Source: Cladocopium goreaui (lineage: Eukaryota > Sar > Dinophyceae > Suessiales > Symbiodiniaceae). From it: 64,000 bases of DNA. A program made the position numbers and the translations under genes. Positions within the stretch are counted from its first letter, which is position 1. The number at the start of each line of letters is the position of its first letter. This document shows positions 52,131-64,000 of this stretch, in pieces. Where the stretch lies: the NCBI GenBank assembly GCA_947184155.2, contig CAMXCT020003702.1, forward strand, positions 346,001 to 410,000. Reading direction: 5' to 3'. The notes under the pieces were generated by a model that saw only the letters and a list, made by a program, of their open reading frames with translations, was not told the origin of the DNA and made no database searches.

Positions 52131-55100
52131 CGCGGCATCAAGCAAAGTTATGAGGAAATCAGCTGCACAACTGAGACATCCCGCCATCATATCAAAGAAC
52201 ACCATTGCATCTGCGTTTTGTGCAATGGGAATTTGCCCAGAACGGGGAACCCGTAGTGAAATGTTCCATGAATGGTTCGTAGAGTGGATGCTGTGTATAT
52301 TGAACCTCGACTTCCCTTCGGGCAACAAATAATAGCCCCAATATGCCCTAATAGCTAGTACTTGTACGAATGGCTGAAAGATGATGCATGTTTGACTCCC
52401 AAATGGAAACGATGTGACATTCGCATCCATGGCACTTTGCTCCCACATGAAACTTAAGCACGGCGCATACATCCAACGCAAAGAAATGAAATCAAGACCC
52501 TGAAGATCTCGCCGGTAATCATTGAGATAGCACCCAACAGTTGTACGAGATGTGATCCAACTCCAACTGAAGGACTTTCACCTACCCGGCATATTTCGGG
52601 AAGTTGTTGCTTCTTGCATTGGAAGAAAGTCCTGGCTGAGCTACCACTGGCATGATTCTAAAACTAAGCTGAATGTCTTGGATTGGCGGGTCATTTCGAG
52701 ATCTTTTGCCCATGTCACTACTGTGAAGACTGACTATTTGGAAGTAAGCAAAACAAATCAACCACCAACAGGAATAAACAAGTTAAGGCAATGCCATTGA
52801 TGGCTGCACTGCAGAGCTCGCAGAAGCCACTTGCTGAGCTCAATCCTTATCCCAAACAGAGACGCCATAGAGCCACGGATCTTGGGTCATTTTGGAAAGT
52901 ATGGGATAATGTTTGGAACAAATTGAAACCATTTTATTTCGAAGGAACCCAATTCTGACCTATATACTTTTTTGTGTGATCCCAAAGGAGCTGGGCAGCG
53001 CATTTTTTATCACCAGAGGATGCACCTCAAAGGCAGCTTTGGCCCGGAATTCAACGGCTATGCCTCACCAAAGACGGAGCTGAGCGCAAATGGGGAAGCC
53101 GAATGGGCCACACATGTTCGTCGCTTTCTTGTGTTAACCATCCCATCGGAAAACCCAAGGGGTTGACCCAGACCTATGGAATTTGGAATGTTGAAGCTGC
53201 TTGGATCAGAATCCGAAAAGACCTGGGCCTTGGGTTCTACCAGTGGTTGAGCAAAGAATAGAACAATCTCAGAATGAACGAAAAATGCCGTCTTGGTACC
53301 CACAAAGCAAAAGAAACAAAACAAGTGGCTGATCCATATCTCTAGTGACTAGTGGTCACAGGCCACCACCGACTCGATTCCCATGTCTTCAAATTTAGGT
53401 GTCCCGAAAAATGGGGAAGCATGCCCTTTTTGCACAGAGGTCGGATGAGCTTCCCTACCACTTCGGATTTTTTGGACATCAACCCTCGGCACCCTGAGAA
53501 GCTTACGCAGAGACCACTTTGTCAGGCCGGGGAGAACTTTGCCTGATGGGAAGGCAAACAAACACGAGAATGATGCTGTTCGATGGGTTTCTAAGAGGAA
53601 TACCAGGAGCTAACCCCTGCAAAATTCATGTTCAAACAATGTCAAAGGCTATACTGCAGATCTGACGTGATCTTGCTAAGAGCTCGGGTTGAAGGGTAGA
53701 ACTGCAACTTGAATCAAATTTCACTATGGACTCTACGCCGCCACGCCTCTCAAAAACGAAGCATTGACATATCGATACACATAATACTTTATTGAAATTT
53801 CTTACCGGGGTCCGGGCCGTCCAAATGCACATGGGCATGGGCAGGTGTCAAAATCCTTAGCATTTTACCATGATTTAGTGCTTAATACGGGACCTTCTAT
53901 ATAAAGATGTACTTATCATTCCTCCAAACTGATGGATCAGGCTCACCTTGTGCTGCTTGGTAAAAACATCAAGCGGATTCGCAAACATCGCTCAGCTACT
54001 CCATGTGCCAGGCCTTCCGGTTCATGCCTTCGGCGGCGAGAAGGTGCACAGAACATTTGAACTTCAAAATGGTTGGACCGTTTGACCTGAAAATACGGAG
54101 ATGTTGATAAGTCCAAGCTCATCATGAACGAACACATGACCAACGTCCTGGTCCTTTTGATCTTTTGGTACGGCGCATACCCATCTGTGACATTTCGGAT
54201 CCTTTAGGCCATGTGTAGCTGGGGACAATTAAAGAACATCCAACCTGTTCTTGATGTTGTCTCCGGAGACCATGGAACTGGAAAGGGTCAGCGGGGTTAA
54301 CGCAGAGAATCCCATGCATGGCCACCAAATCAAGTCTGCAAACTCAATCGGATTCGTGGTTGATCTATGTTGATCTATGCTCACTTATTGGCAGGACTTG
54401 CGAGGATGATTTGGCACCGTGTACAGTGTACAGACTTCAGATTTGTCCAACATTCGCAGCATAAACATCCCCTGGTCCGGACTTGCACTATCTCACGCCA
54501 CTTTCACGGCTTTCACCCCCACAAGCGCCAGAAGTTTCACCATGTTATATCCGTTGAAGTTGACATCCTTGGGCCACTGCAGTGCTTGAGGCCCACCCGT
54601 GCGGCCAAGAGGCTTTGTCCATCAGCAAGTTCACGAGTTCCGTCTGGCGCTCCTCTCTCACCATATCCACGGGCGTGTTGCCTGAGCACTGCTGACACCC
54701 GAACTCACACCCTTCAATACATAGAATTGATATGAATTGATCAATATTCGCATTGCTGAATTTGACAAGTGATGATTCAATGCGTAGAAGCATTTCTCTC
54801 ATTCTTCACATTGGCTCATGGGTGTCCAAGAAGAGTCCCCTCTGCAGATGTCAAAGACATGGATGAACTCCAAAACAGGATGTTTCAATAAAACGTGCTG
54901 CGTTGATCATGACAAGGACGCACCTGAAATCACGACTCTTGAACTTCAAGGAAACTTTGAAGAGGGGAACGCGACATATAACATCCGTTGAAATCTGGAG
55001 CTCCGATCTGGAGCTCCGATACCCATTGAACCTGTTGAACTTGACAGAATAGAACATAAACAAAAATATATAAAAATATCATAAGATGCCGGATTGAACT

Positions 55101-55260
55101 TCATGGAACTGCACCAATTTGCGATTGCCGCTGGAAACTCTTCAAAACGGCTACGACAGCTGTGGCCCCTGGCCATCGCCAGGCCGCCGAGGCCGTCTCG
55201 GGCGTCTCGGCGCACGGAGAGCACGGCCCCTCTCACCACTGAAATGACACCCTTCCAGTG
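52130..55260 (-). repeat. Ankyrin locus, copy B (most diverged)
   Basis: Shares with copy C the start GCATCAAGCAAAG and the GTAGTGAAATGTTC block, and with A and C the ankyrin exon near 54.6 kb. The GC-rich first ankyrin exons are decayed beyond recognition near 55.0-55.2 kb. Confidence 0.6.
54578..54681 (-). CDS. Ankyrin-repeat exon (locus B)
   Basis: After GTGCTCAG the frame reads GNTPVDMVREERQTELVNLL then MDKASWPHGW, homologous to 35163-35261 and 62903-62992, and keeps its frame. Confidence 0.55.
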
Positions 55261-58200
55261 GATAAACCTGGGTAAACCAGGGTAAACCTGATGATTTTTG
55301 GGCAACCATGAATCTTGACTCCTAGATTCATCTAAATCCCCTGTAACTTCAAAGGACTTTAACGTGTGGACTTTTCCACACACAGTGCAAGTACACACTA
55401 CGACGTCCTGCACTTTGTGTAATTGTTGAGAAGAAGCTTTGTCGTGCACCGGGTGAGAACAGTGAGATTAACATAATTCTAATGACAAAAACTTTTGTAT
55501 CGCCACTGTAAAGTGACTGTTTTTCTGGGCAGATCCGTTTTTGTGAAACGTCCATGGCCTGGGTGCAGCAGCCATCTGTGTCAACCCGGGTGACTCTCCT
55601 CTGGAAGTGCCCCCATTGGAGGTGCTCCATGCTGCACTTGCTCGGCTCAAAATGCAGTTTCTTTTTTCATGCATGGGCTCGAAAAATGCGAATGCTTCTC
55701 CTATCTTTCAGAGGAATGCCTCTTGTATAGAAGGAATGAGACTTTCTTCAAGATATGCCACTCTTTCTCACAGAGGTCGTGGTTTCTAAAAGGGATTTTG
55801 CGATTGTTTTGTGCTTAAAATGCCGGAGGTGCTCAACGGAATATTTAGTTGCACAAACACTACGTACCATTACTGGCAGCATCTGTTTGACAATTGGGAC
55901 TTTTCCTTTTTTGAAGGAATTTGCAGGATGTAGAATCAGCGACAAAACAAAAGGCATGTTGAAACTCTGTCACTTCATTTGCAGTGCACTCTTGCCAATT
56001 TTTCTGACACTCTCTACTGCACTGTTACTTGAATCAGGCGGTGTGTCTGCACTTTGTCTATATTCTGACACTCGCTGCTACATATTGGATCCCTGAACAT
56101 GTTGGTCTCTTTGAGAGGTGCTGCTAGTCTGTGAATAAAGGATGTATTGACAAAAATGAAAACATATACGATAAATCATTGGTATGCATGATGTTGGTCT
56201 TGCAAGCGATGGGAATTAATGAAATTATCCAATAGCAGCTTCAAACACCATCGCCAGAACATAATCCCACCTGTGTTGGCTGCAAACCACTGCCAAACCT
56301 ACGGTTACAACATGTCATCATCCGAGTCATCCGACGCTGCCATCACCATTCATCGATCCAAACTACCTACAGGTGATCACCCAAGAATGGCAATGTGGAT
56401 GTATAAATCGGCAATTTTTCCTCACAAAATAAACCATCAAATATTTTATAATTGACAAAATTAGGTTTCAAACCATTGGATTTTGGCAGTGCCCATCTTG
56501 ATTCCTTACTACCCACTGAAATATATAAACAGAGCTTGGTATCTGATTTCTCGCAGTTGAGAGAAACCCCCAATCTACGCTTGCTGTGTCCATTCATTCC
56601 ACTTTTGCTGCGGAGGATGCTTAACATGCATGGCGCAAAGCTAGTTTGATAAATGTCTGAGCTTTTATGCCAATCAGTTCTTTAAAAAAATGTCTTGCGT
56701 TGCCTCGTATGTATTGTGAACCGAGGAAACAAAAGCACCAGTACAAGTACGGTATTATCATCATCATCTTTGGATAATATGGTGATCGCAACCATTTGAT
56801 TTCATTGCAGAACGCTCCAAAGGCTGGCGCCTCCAAATGTCAGCGGATCTGCCTGGAATGGATGCGCCTGGAAATCGGCTTCAACTGGCACAAGTCGTGT
56901 GTTGATGCAAATCAGCCTTCAACCATCTTCTGGCTTCAACATGCTTCAACCCATCTCGGGAACGTCACATGAAATCTTCATCCCAGGTAGGGATGAAAAG
57001 AACATGAAAAAAAAGGAATCAGTCTCGAAACCTGCCACTGCAGTTTTCAATGGCGCACAGCTTTGAAAAAAGAAAGCAAAGTCGGGCCTCAGCCTTGAAT
57101 TTCTACCAGCGGCGTCGGCACAAGTTTCTCGAAGGTCCTGGGACCAAAGAAACCAGGGTATGGTATGGGGAACAATTACATCAAACTAGAACAATGTTTG
57201 ATTCTTTACTGGGTGTGCAGCCCCACTTGATAAGTAGGGTGTACATGCTATAAGTTATATCACATGTAAATCCATGTATATCATTTTATATCCATATATA
57301 AATATGTGTAACACCATACTGGTTAACAACCCTCCAACTTCACCACCAGGTCATATCCCTCAACAAACAGACCATGACCAACTTACCTTATATAGCACCA
57401 CCATGCAATCTTGATGCGAGGGCAAATGTTGCTACGAGTACGTGGGGGAACATCTGCAAACCAGTGGTTCGTTGTTGGGTTCCATGAGCATAGCTAAGTT
57501 GACATCCATCAGAACAGTAATCAGAAGTACATGCGAGATGAATGGCAAATTGACTGCTCTGACCACGGTCCAGGAGTCCAGTGGTTGCAACATGGCCGAA
57601 ACCTACGAGAGTTTACTTTACTGGTACCAGTAGTACCAGTAGGGGTGAACAGTCCGGGTTCGATGCAAACAAAACCCAAACCCCCCAAAAAAAACAACAT
57701 GTAACCCATCACAGCTCTCAAAATCTATTAGATCCAAGGAATCCAAGGGGTCAAACCTGCGATATTTGAACAGTGGAAGGATGTCACGACACTCTGGAGG
57801 CCACCACAATGAGCGTCTCGTGTGCCGAACCCATTCTGTTTATGTGGGTTTGGTACCTGAAATGTTGGGAAAGCCTCAAAATCCATTGGCTTAATTATCA
57901 TCATTGTCATTGTCCCCACTGATCACTAATTTATGCCCATTGTGGTAGGAAATCCATGTCACCACTTTCAAACAGACCCACGTGAATCTGAATCTGTACA
58001 GATTTCTTTCCAACACATCCGGTGTTTTTTTTATAAGTAACACAAGTGTTTCCAAAGCAATGGCAACAAGAAGAGCATCACATTAGTTGGACCATTGCCA
58101 AAATCATTTTGCAATTTCCGGCAAGTGAGCAAATTTCAAACAAAATACCTCGCCTCAAACGGGAAGTTGTTCTTCCTGACGCAAGGGCTCGAAACACAAC

Positions 58201-59030
58201 GGAAAAGCAGTCTTTTGGAGGTCCTGGAAACAAAATGTTGATCCGAATCAGAATCTGGGTTTGGTAAAAAAGCAATGCTGGGGTAGAAAAACAATCCAAT
58301 GGATCAAAACCTCATCTTTGGAATTTAACTAGTCTCTGATAATGTGGGAGTAAAGAAAGGTAATCCAAAATCATTATTGCTCATGAGATCTGCCACGTGC
58401 AAAATATGTACAACTATTTAGAATTTAGAAAAAATGTTGTGTGTCATCTGAGTTGAATACCAAAGAGGGCCAGTTTCAGTCCTATTTTTTTGTTCGATCG
58501 AAGTGTGCGACGCGCACCCTCCCAAAAAGTTGAGCACATGATATAGGATCTCCCCAAGAGTGTCAAGGTTTTGTGTCAATCCGAACGAATCCACCGCCAT
58601 TTCAGGTCCAGGTTTAACCATTGAGTTGAAGGCTCATGTCATGTGCGGTATATGCGGCAGGTATACAGTAGTAAAAATGTAGGAAAAATCATGGCACTGG
58701 AATTAAATCAAACATGTTACAAGAATGCAGGGCTGTGTCAGACGTTGCACAAAATTACACAACCCAAACTGGATTCTGGGCTGTATTTTCGAAAAATATT
58801 TCGTTCCGTCCATCCAGCTTTAGTTTATTCAACAAAGGTCTTTGAAACAAAAACAAAAGAAAACAGAAACAACAAAGAACGGATTCGCCGTTTTCAATCA
58901 AAGGTGCAACACATCTAATGATTCTTATGCACATCAACAATCATGCAAAACACATTAGAACTCGTCAAACAAATCTGCCCACGTCTTCTCGTTTCCCCTT
59001 GGTTTCCTGACCTTGTGATCCATGGTGCTA
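55260..59030. other. Unassigned region
   Basis: Several minus-strand frames overlap between 54946 and 55957. They include a CTCTVCGKVH metal-binding-like motif near 55385 and LRHFKHKTIAKSLLE near 55800, but no domain or exon chain can be supported. From 56 to 59 kb I see only AT-rich sequence with short frames. Confidence 0.3.
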
Positions 59031-59079
59031 CACCAACCGGGATCCGCTTGCAACTTCTCCGGGAGTTGTCACGTAGTGT

Positions 59080-59155
59080 CTGCCAAATCCTACCAGGTGC
59101 ACCGCATGATCTTTGGGAAGTGTGCCATGCCGGTGTGCTCTCGCGGTGCCCTACA
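59080..59155 (-). CDS. Possible exon, unknown gene
   Basis: After GCTGTAG the frame reads TARAHRHGTLPKDHAVHL, with a CTG|GTAGGA donor. It could follow the exon at 59349, but phase was not verified. Confidence 0.25.
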
Positions 59156-59348
59156 GCAACTTACGGTATTGGCACAAAAGAGGGAAAATCATGGGACACA
59201 CATTTGGTGTTTCCCCCAAAATTTTCCCCCACGTTTTCCAGTGTTTTTTCCAGATGTTTAAGGTTTCCCATGTTTTTCAACACCTTTTCCCCAGCTTTTC
59301 ACCCTTTCTTTCATCGATGTTCTCCCACTTTTCCCCGATGAAATTCAC

Positions 59349-59474
59349 CATTTCAGGGGCGAAGCCGTGGTGAAACTTCCCCAGCTCAGAGATGGTTTCA
59401 CGGCTGCGTTTCAGGCTACACGACAAGATCTCGTGAATGCTGCGTGCTCCGAAAGGATCCGAAAGGCCCGAAAT
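59349..59474 (-). CDS. Probable exon, unknown gene
   Basis: A 126-nt exon between ATCACAG|ATT and ATG|GTGAAT. It encodes ISGLSDPFGARSIHEILSCS then LKRSRETISELGKFHHGFAP. The composition is clearly protein-like and more GC-rich than its flanks. Family not recognised. Confidence 0.5.
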
Positions 59475-60422
59475 CTGTGATGTGGCACATTCTGAATTGG
59501 ACATGATTGGTCACTTAAGGTGTGAATGGATTCGATTCAGGTTGTTTGATATGAATGGACATTCTGAACAGATATGATATCATTGGAAAAAAAATATATA
59601 TATATATTATATAATTCGAAGTTCGGGCCGGCCAAAAGAAAAAATGAAAAATGCAAAAGAAAAAAACACCACAACCACCAGAATTTACAAATGCAAAATA
59701 CCTGGGAAAAAAGAAAATAAATACCAGGTGTCTTTCCCAAAACTCATGAAACGTCACAGCAAAAAAAACAGACAAATGTTCCTTTAAAATCATCAGAAAT
59801 TCTGACTTTGATGCACATGTTTTTTAAACCGCGCATCGCGCCTCCCCCTTTGTGTTATTGTGCCGGCTCCACGGCCTTGAATAGATTGCATCCATGATGA
59901 AGAATCTGTTGATATTTCTCTTGCTTCAAGGTGTTTACAATGATACTTTGACATTCTTGGTGTGAGGATAATGTTAACATTTCCGCACTGTGTTCGTTGG
60001 TTTTTATTTGGAGTATTCCTTTCTTTCTTTATTTCCAACAAAGATGGACATGGGATGCGGATGGGCGCAGCACGTTTCCCAGCAATTTTAAACCCTCACC
60101 AATGCACCGCGTTTTTGCCCATAGCCATGTCTGAATATATTTTTTCCTGAAAAATAATCCCGAAACAATGGTGAATCAGAGAATAAAGTGTTCTTTTCCT
60201 CTATAAAGTCTATAATATATTAATAATGCCAATGTTCTTTTCGATATCGAGAAATAATGCCTTATTCCGAATTCCTTAGAACAATTAAGCCTGAACTATG
60301 CTTATTTCAACTTATTTGCGTGGGACTTAAGGCTTGAAACCTCAGTCACAGGAATGAAGAAATAAAGTGCTTTTATTGTTTCTAGAAATACATACAGAAA
60401 GTCAATAAGTTTCATCGTTGTT

Positions 60423-60596
60423 TCACAATGGTCTGGGTTTCACGTCCAAAGAAACAGCAGCAGTACAGAAGCACATTGGTTTTTCTGCAACAAATCCTCC
60501 TTCCTCTTCGTTAACAATGGGACGCGCCCTAAAGTCATCTGCAAAAGATACTTTTATTTGCAGAACCGCCCAGGCCTTCACGTTGTTAATTGACTG
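60423..60596 (-). CDS. Probable terminal exon, unknown gene
   Basis: After AACCTCAG, phase 0, the frame reads QSINNVKAWAVLQIKVSFAD, later VNEEEGGFVAEKPMCFCTAA, and ends at TGA. It lies just downstream of ankyrin locus C and may be the last exon of that gene, but locus A has no equivalent. Confidence 0.45.
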   Translation of the reverse strand, partial: QSINNVKAWAVLQIKVSFADDFRARPIVNEEEGGFVAEKPMCFCTAAVSLDVKPRPL

Positions 60597-62902
60597 CTGA
60601 GGTTCTGCCAAAATTGGCGAATCCTTTCGAGTGCCTTGTGATGATGGTGAGCAGTGACGAGAGATTGAACACGTGCTGCAGTGTCAGCAAAGACATCTCT
60701 AAGGCTCCAAGGTCATTGATTTGCCAAAACGTTTGCCTTCATTACTGTAAGATCAAAAAGACAGAACTCCATGCACAGCATCAAGCAAAGTGTCTTTAGA
60801 TAGATGTTGATGTATCTGTATACGTATGTGGTACATAATGAATGAATATGAATCATTATAAATCGTCAAGAATAAGCTGCTGTCCGGCACATCTGCACAT
60901 CTTGGATACCCCGCGAACGTATCAAAGGCCATCATTGTGCGCACATGGTGTGCAACGGGAATTCCCGAAACTGTAGTAGTGAAATGTTCAATCGAGGAAT
61001 GTTGGAGCGGATGCTATGTTCAATCCTTGGAGGTCCCCTCTTTCACCGACCCAATCCAAATTGCTTCTTGAAAGTAGTGAACAACAAATTTCCAACCTCC
61101 AACACACTCAGAAAGATCCATAGTTTCTCGCGAAAAATGAAAAGTTGATGGTCAGTACAAGTGGTCATATTCAACATCCATGGGTCCATGGGTGATAATT
61201 TGATGCGCGCTTCACTCCATGATGTCCCTTTGAACCTGAAACAAGTGACATCGATTACACATTGCACATATCAGACATATCCTCTAAGTCGCAAAATCAT
61301 CCCACATGAATCTTAACCGCAGCCAATACACCCGCAAACAAGACCTGATATCTTGCCGATCATGAGTCGTGGGAGCTGTATTACTACCTGAGGAATATTC
61401 ACCTATACATACCTGGGGGAGCTTCTACTTCTTGCACTGGAAAAAAATCTTACCAAAGTTGCCACTGGGATGATCCATGAAGCTAAGGCAGCTAAGATCA
61501 TCTAAGATCTATGGTTTGGGCCTAGAGGTCATGTCACGATCTTTTGCCCACGACGTCATCCCATTGAAAGATAGCCATGATGTGGAATTGACCAATTAAG
61601 CATAACAAATCCACCACGGACGGAAATGAGAGGTGTGAGGCTATAAAACTAATGGCTGCACAGCAGAGATTCCAGCCACTTGCTAAGCTCAGTCCTGATT
61701 CCAAATTGAAATAGAGAGAACCCCCATGCAACCACAGCTGGGAATATGGCTTTAGGACTAAATTAAATCATCTTAAGCCGTCCAACTTTGTGGAGACCCA
61801 AGTTTGATCCATACCATGTCATGTGGACAAAAAAGGCGTCCGGCGGCACATTTTTGATCATATCATAGGGTTGACTCCAAAGGCACAGGCACCTTTGGCC
61901 CGAAATTGAAATATGTTCAAATCATTTCAAATCACAATAGCGAACCTGCAAAAAATGGGAGGCGAAGCAGGTGACTGGAGATGTGTTCCCAAAAAAAAAC
62001 ATTATGTCAGACACATGCAGATATGTCCAGTATTTCTTGCACCAAGACAGCCTGCAAAGGTGCTCGTTGTACAGGTATATGGATAGTTTTTTGAACTGGG
62101 GAGATCTTGCTGACAAGGACAAGAGGTGCCCAGCATGTTGTGATAAGCTCAACAGTCACAGCTTTGGTTTTTGCAGTGTTCATCAAGTGTCCCATGCTTT
62201 CTAATGAACAATGCGACAAAGCTCCTTACGGGCCAGTAGGCGCTGCTTGGCAGCCCCATAGCCATGCTTATCATTCCCCTAACCTTTTTGATGATGGCTT
62301 CACTGTTTCACTTGTTCAATGTATCTTCATTCCCGACAAAAACTGACAGACACCAAAGAACTATTCCCGGTGCCAGGCCTTACGTTTCATGCCTTGGGCA
62401 GATCGAAGGTGCAAACAACATCTGGGGCTCAAGAAGAAACATCTTAGCGAACAAATGCCTACTCATGTACGTGCCCATCGGTGACCTTTTGGCCGCCATA
62501 TATTGCTGAAGATAGTCAAACGCCAAAAACAACATACCTTTTCTGTCCGTGCTTCATCTGATAATCTGATTTGTTCTTGAAGGCGATAGAAATTGAATGG
62601 GTGACACGGCGTTTCAACCAAAAGAAATCCATGTTGGGCGACGAATCAATTCTGCAGATTCAATCGAATTCGTGGTTCACCTGTGCTCATTTGTTGGCCG
62701 GTGGCTTGTGATGATGATTTGGCAATGCGTTTTGGCTTCATGAGTCATGTGTCCAAAATCGGACGGTAGACATCCCTGGTACGGACTCACATGCACTATC
62801 CAGGCCCCTTTCATGTTTTCATTCCCAGCAATGCCAGCAGTTTCACCATGTTTCATCCATGCATATTCCCACCTACTATGCCATTGGGCCACTGCATTGA
62901 AC

Positions 62903-62992
62903 CTCACCCGTGCAGCCAAGAGGCTTGTCCCATCAGCAGGTTCACCACTTCCGTCTTGCCCATCTGTCTCGCGAAATCCAAGGGTGTTTCGC
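62903..62992 (-). CDS. Ankyrin-repeat exon (locus C, third)
   Basis: After TTCCCAG the frame reads GETPLDFARQMGKTEVVNLL then MGQASW, with donor GAG|GTTCAA. It is a better ankyrin match than the locus A version, which has lost three residues. Confidence 0.6.
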
Positions 62993-63417
62993 CTGGGAAC
63001 CACTGCTGACATTCGAACTGACCCTTTCCAATATAATATAACTTCAATTGATCGCCATACGGGCTGCAGAATTTGACAAGTGGGGATTAAAACGTGCGGA
63101 AACCTCTGTTTCATTCTTCACATTGGCTCACGTGGATGTCAAAGACATGGATGAACTCTAAACCCTAATGTTTTAACATGTTTCGAACAAGAAGTGCGAT
63201 ACGTTGATCGTGACAGAGACACGCCCCAAAATCACGGCTCTTGAGTTTCAAGGGAACTTTGAAGACGGGAACCTGAGATGAGAAATCCAGGGAAATCCCA
63301 TGCTGATTGAAGTTGAAAGAATCTGAAATTTCAAATTTTCATTCATCAAAACAAATGCTACATTGAACTGCAACTATTTGTTGATATTGCCGGTGAAAAA
63401 CTGTTTTCAAAACGGTT

Positions 63418-63550
63418 GTGACATCGGATGACATCGGCTGAGGCCCCCGGCCGTGGTCGTCCTTGACGTCCACCGAGGCCTTCGCGGCCAGCAGCAGCTT
63501 GGCGCTCTCCACGCGGCCGTTGAATGCTGCCCAATGCAGCGGAGTGGAAC
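63418..63550 (-). CDS. Ankyrin-repeat exon (locus C, second)
   Basis: After GCTGAG|GT the frame reads STPLHWAAFNGRVESAKLLL then AAKASVDVKDDHGRG, a full repeat. The end is not fixed. Confidence 0.6.
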
Positions 63551-63569
63551 CTCAGCACCGCGGACGTCG

Positions 63570-63835
63570 GAGGCACCCGCTGCGGCTCCCCGGCGGCTCT
63601 GAGCTCCCGGGCCGGTGCTGCTCCGGACGTCCACGGCCGCGCCCTTCGCCAGGAGAAAGGCGACGACCACCGTGTGGTCGTTCCGTGCTGCCAGGTGCAG
63701 CGCGGCCCAGCGGTTGCCCCCCCCGGCCACGACCTCGAAGAGTTGGTCGAGGCAGCGCCGGTCGCGGCGCAGGTGGCCCCGCACCGCCGCCAGGTCGCCG
63801 TCGCGCGCCGCCACGGCGATGTTGTCGTCTCGGCG
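63570..63835 (-). CDS. Ankyrin-repeat exon (locus C, first)
   Basis: Reads AARDGDLAAVRGHLRRDRRC and then WAALHLAARNDHTVVVAFLL, AKGAAVDV. The ATG used in locus A is GTG here (63814), so this exon is either internal or start-less. The gap to the next ankyrin exon differs in length modulo 3 from locus A, consistent with an intron. Confidence 0.55.
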
Positions 63836-64000
63836 CGCGAAATGCAGCAGAAATGAAGTTCCTCAGTTCCTTTGATCTTTATGTTCTATCTTTTCTAAGT
63901 CAAAGTCTGCTACTTTTATAAGTTGGAAACTGAACTTATTGAACTTTTATAAGTTCATGATGTTCATGTTATAGAACTTGAAGTGCAACTTCAAATTACT

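Larger units (their letters stand above)
60760..64000 (-). repeat. Ankyrin locus, copy C (runs off the edge)
   Basis: Closest to copy A. The end of the window (GAACTTGAAGTGCAACTTCA) matches 36228-36247, so the copy continues beyond 64000. Confidence 0.75.

Overview
The window looks like nuclear DNA of a dinoflagellate. The reasons are indirect: everything that reads as coding lies on the minus strand, exons are short with AG|GT or AG|GC donors and AG|G acceptors, long introns are full of small inverted-repeat elements and simple repeats, and the retrotransposon polyproteins have the GK-rich, very long form I associate with dinoflagellate Copia elements. I saw no copy of the dinoflagellate spliced-leader sequence, no tRNA, no rRNA and no CRISPR array. 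Species cannot be fixed from sequence alone.

1-33 kb: mostly introns of one (or more) large minus-strand gene running off the left edge. I could place about 20 short exons by eye. Nine of them (21257 down to 6188) join with matching phases into an uninterrupted Q/E/L/K-rich coiled-coil reading frame of about 240 codons; another three (29362 down to 26395) also join in phase. The introns hold 17 copies of a ~105-bp TA/CCCTCTGG inverted-repeat element, a 533-bp element with 26-bp perfect inverted ends, two other small inverted-repeat families, a 1.3-kb satellite of a 10-bp unit, a three-part minisatellite and many AT microsatellites. A complete-looking LINE (10351-15470, minus) with ORF1, an AP-endonuclease ORF and a reverse-transcriptase ORF sits in one of these introns.

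33.4-36.3 kb, 52.1-55.3 kb and 60.8-64 kb: three diverged copies, in the same orientation, of a ~3-kb locus containing ankyrin-repeat exons. The third copy runs off the right edge.

36.3-40.8 kb: a minus-strand gene for a superfamily-1 helicase-like P-loop ATPase. A 2.4-kb exon holds the ATPase and has a frame change that could be an indel or a 31-nt intron; two downstream exons finish the gene at 36302.

41.2-50.5 kb: a Ty1/copia-type LTR retrotransposon (minus) with identical 109-bp LTRs, a 5-bp target duplication, an initiator-Met-like primer site and one polyprotein frame of about 2,940 codons broken only by one TAG near the Gag start. Past RNase H it carries a ~440-residue tail with a transmembrane segment.

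55-60.8 kb: poorly resolved; two or three convincing minus-strand exons of unrecognised genes.
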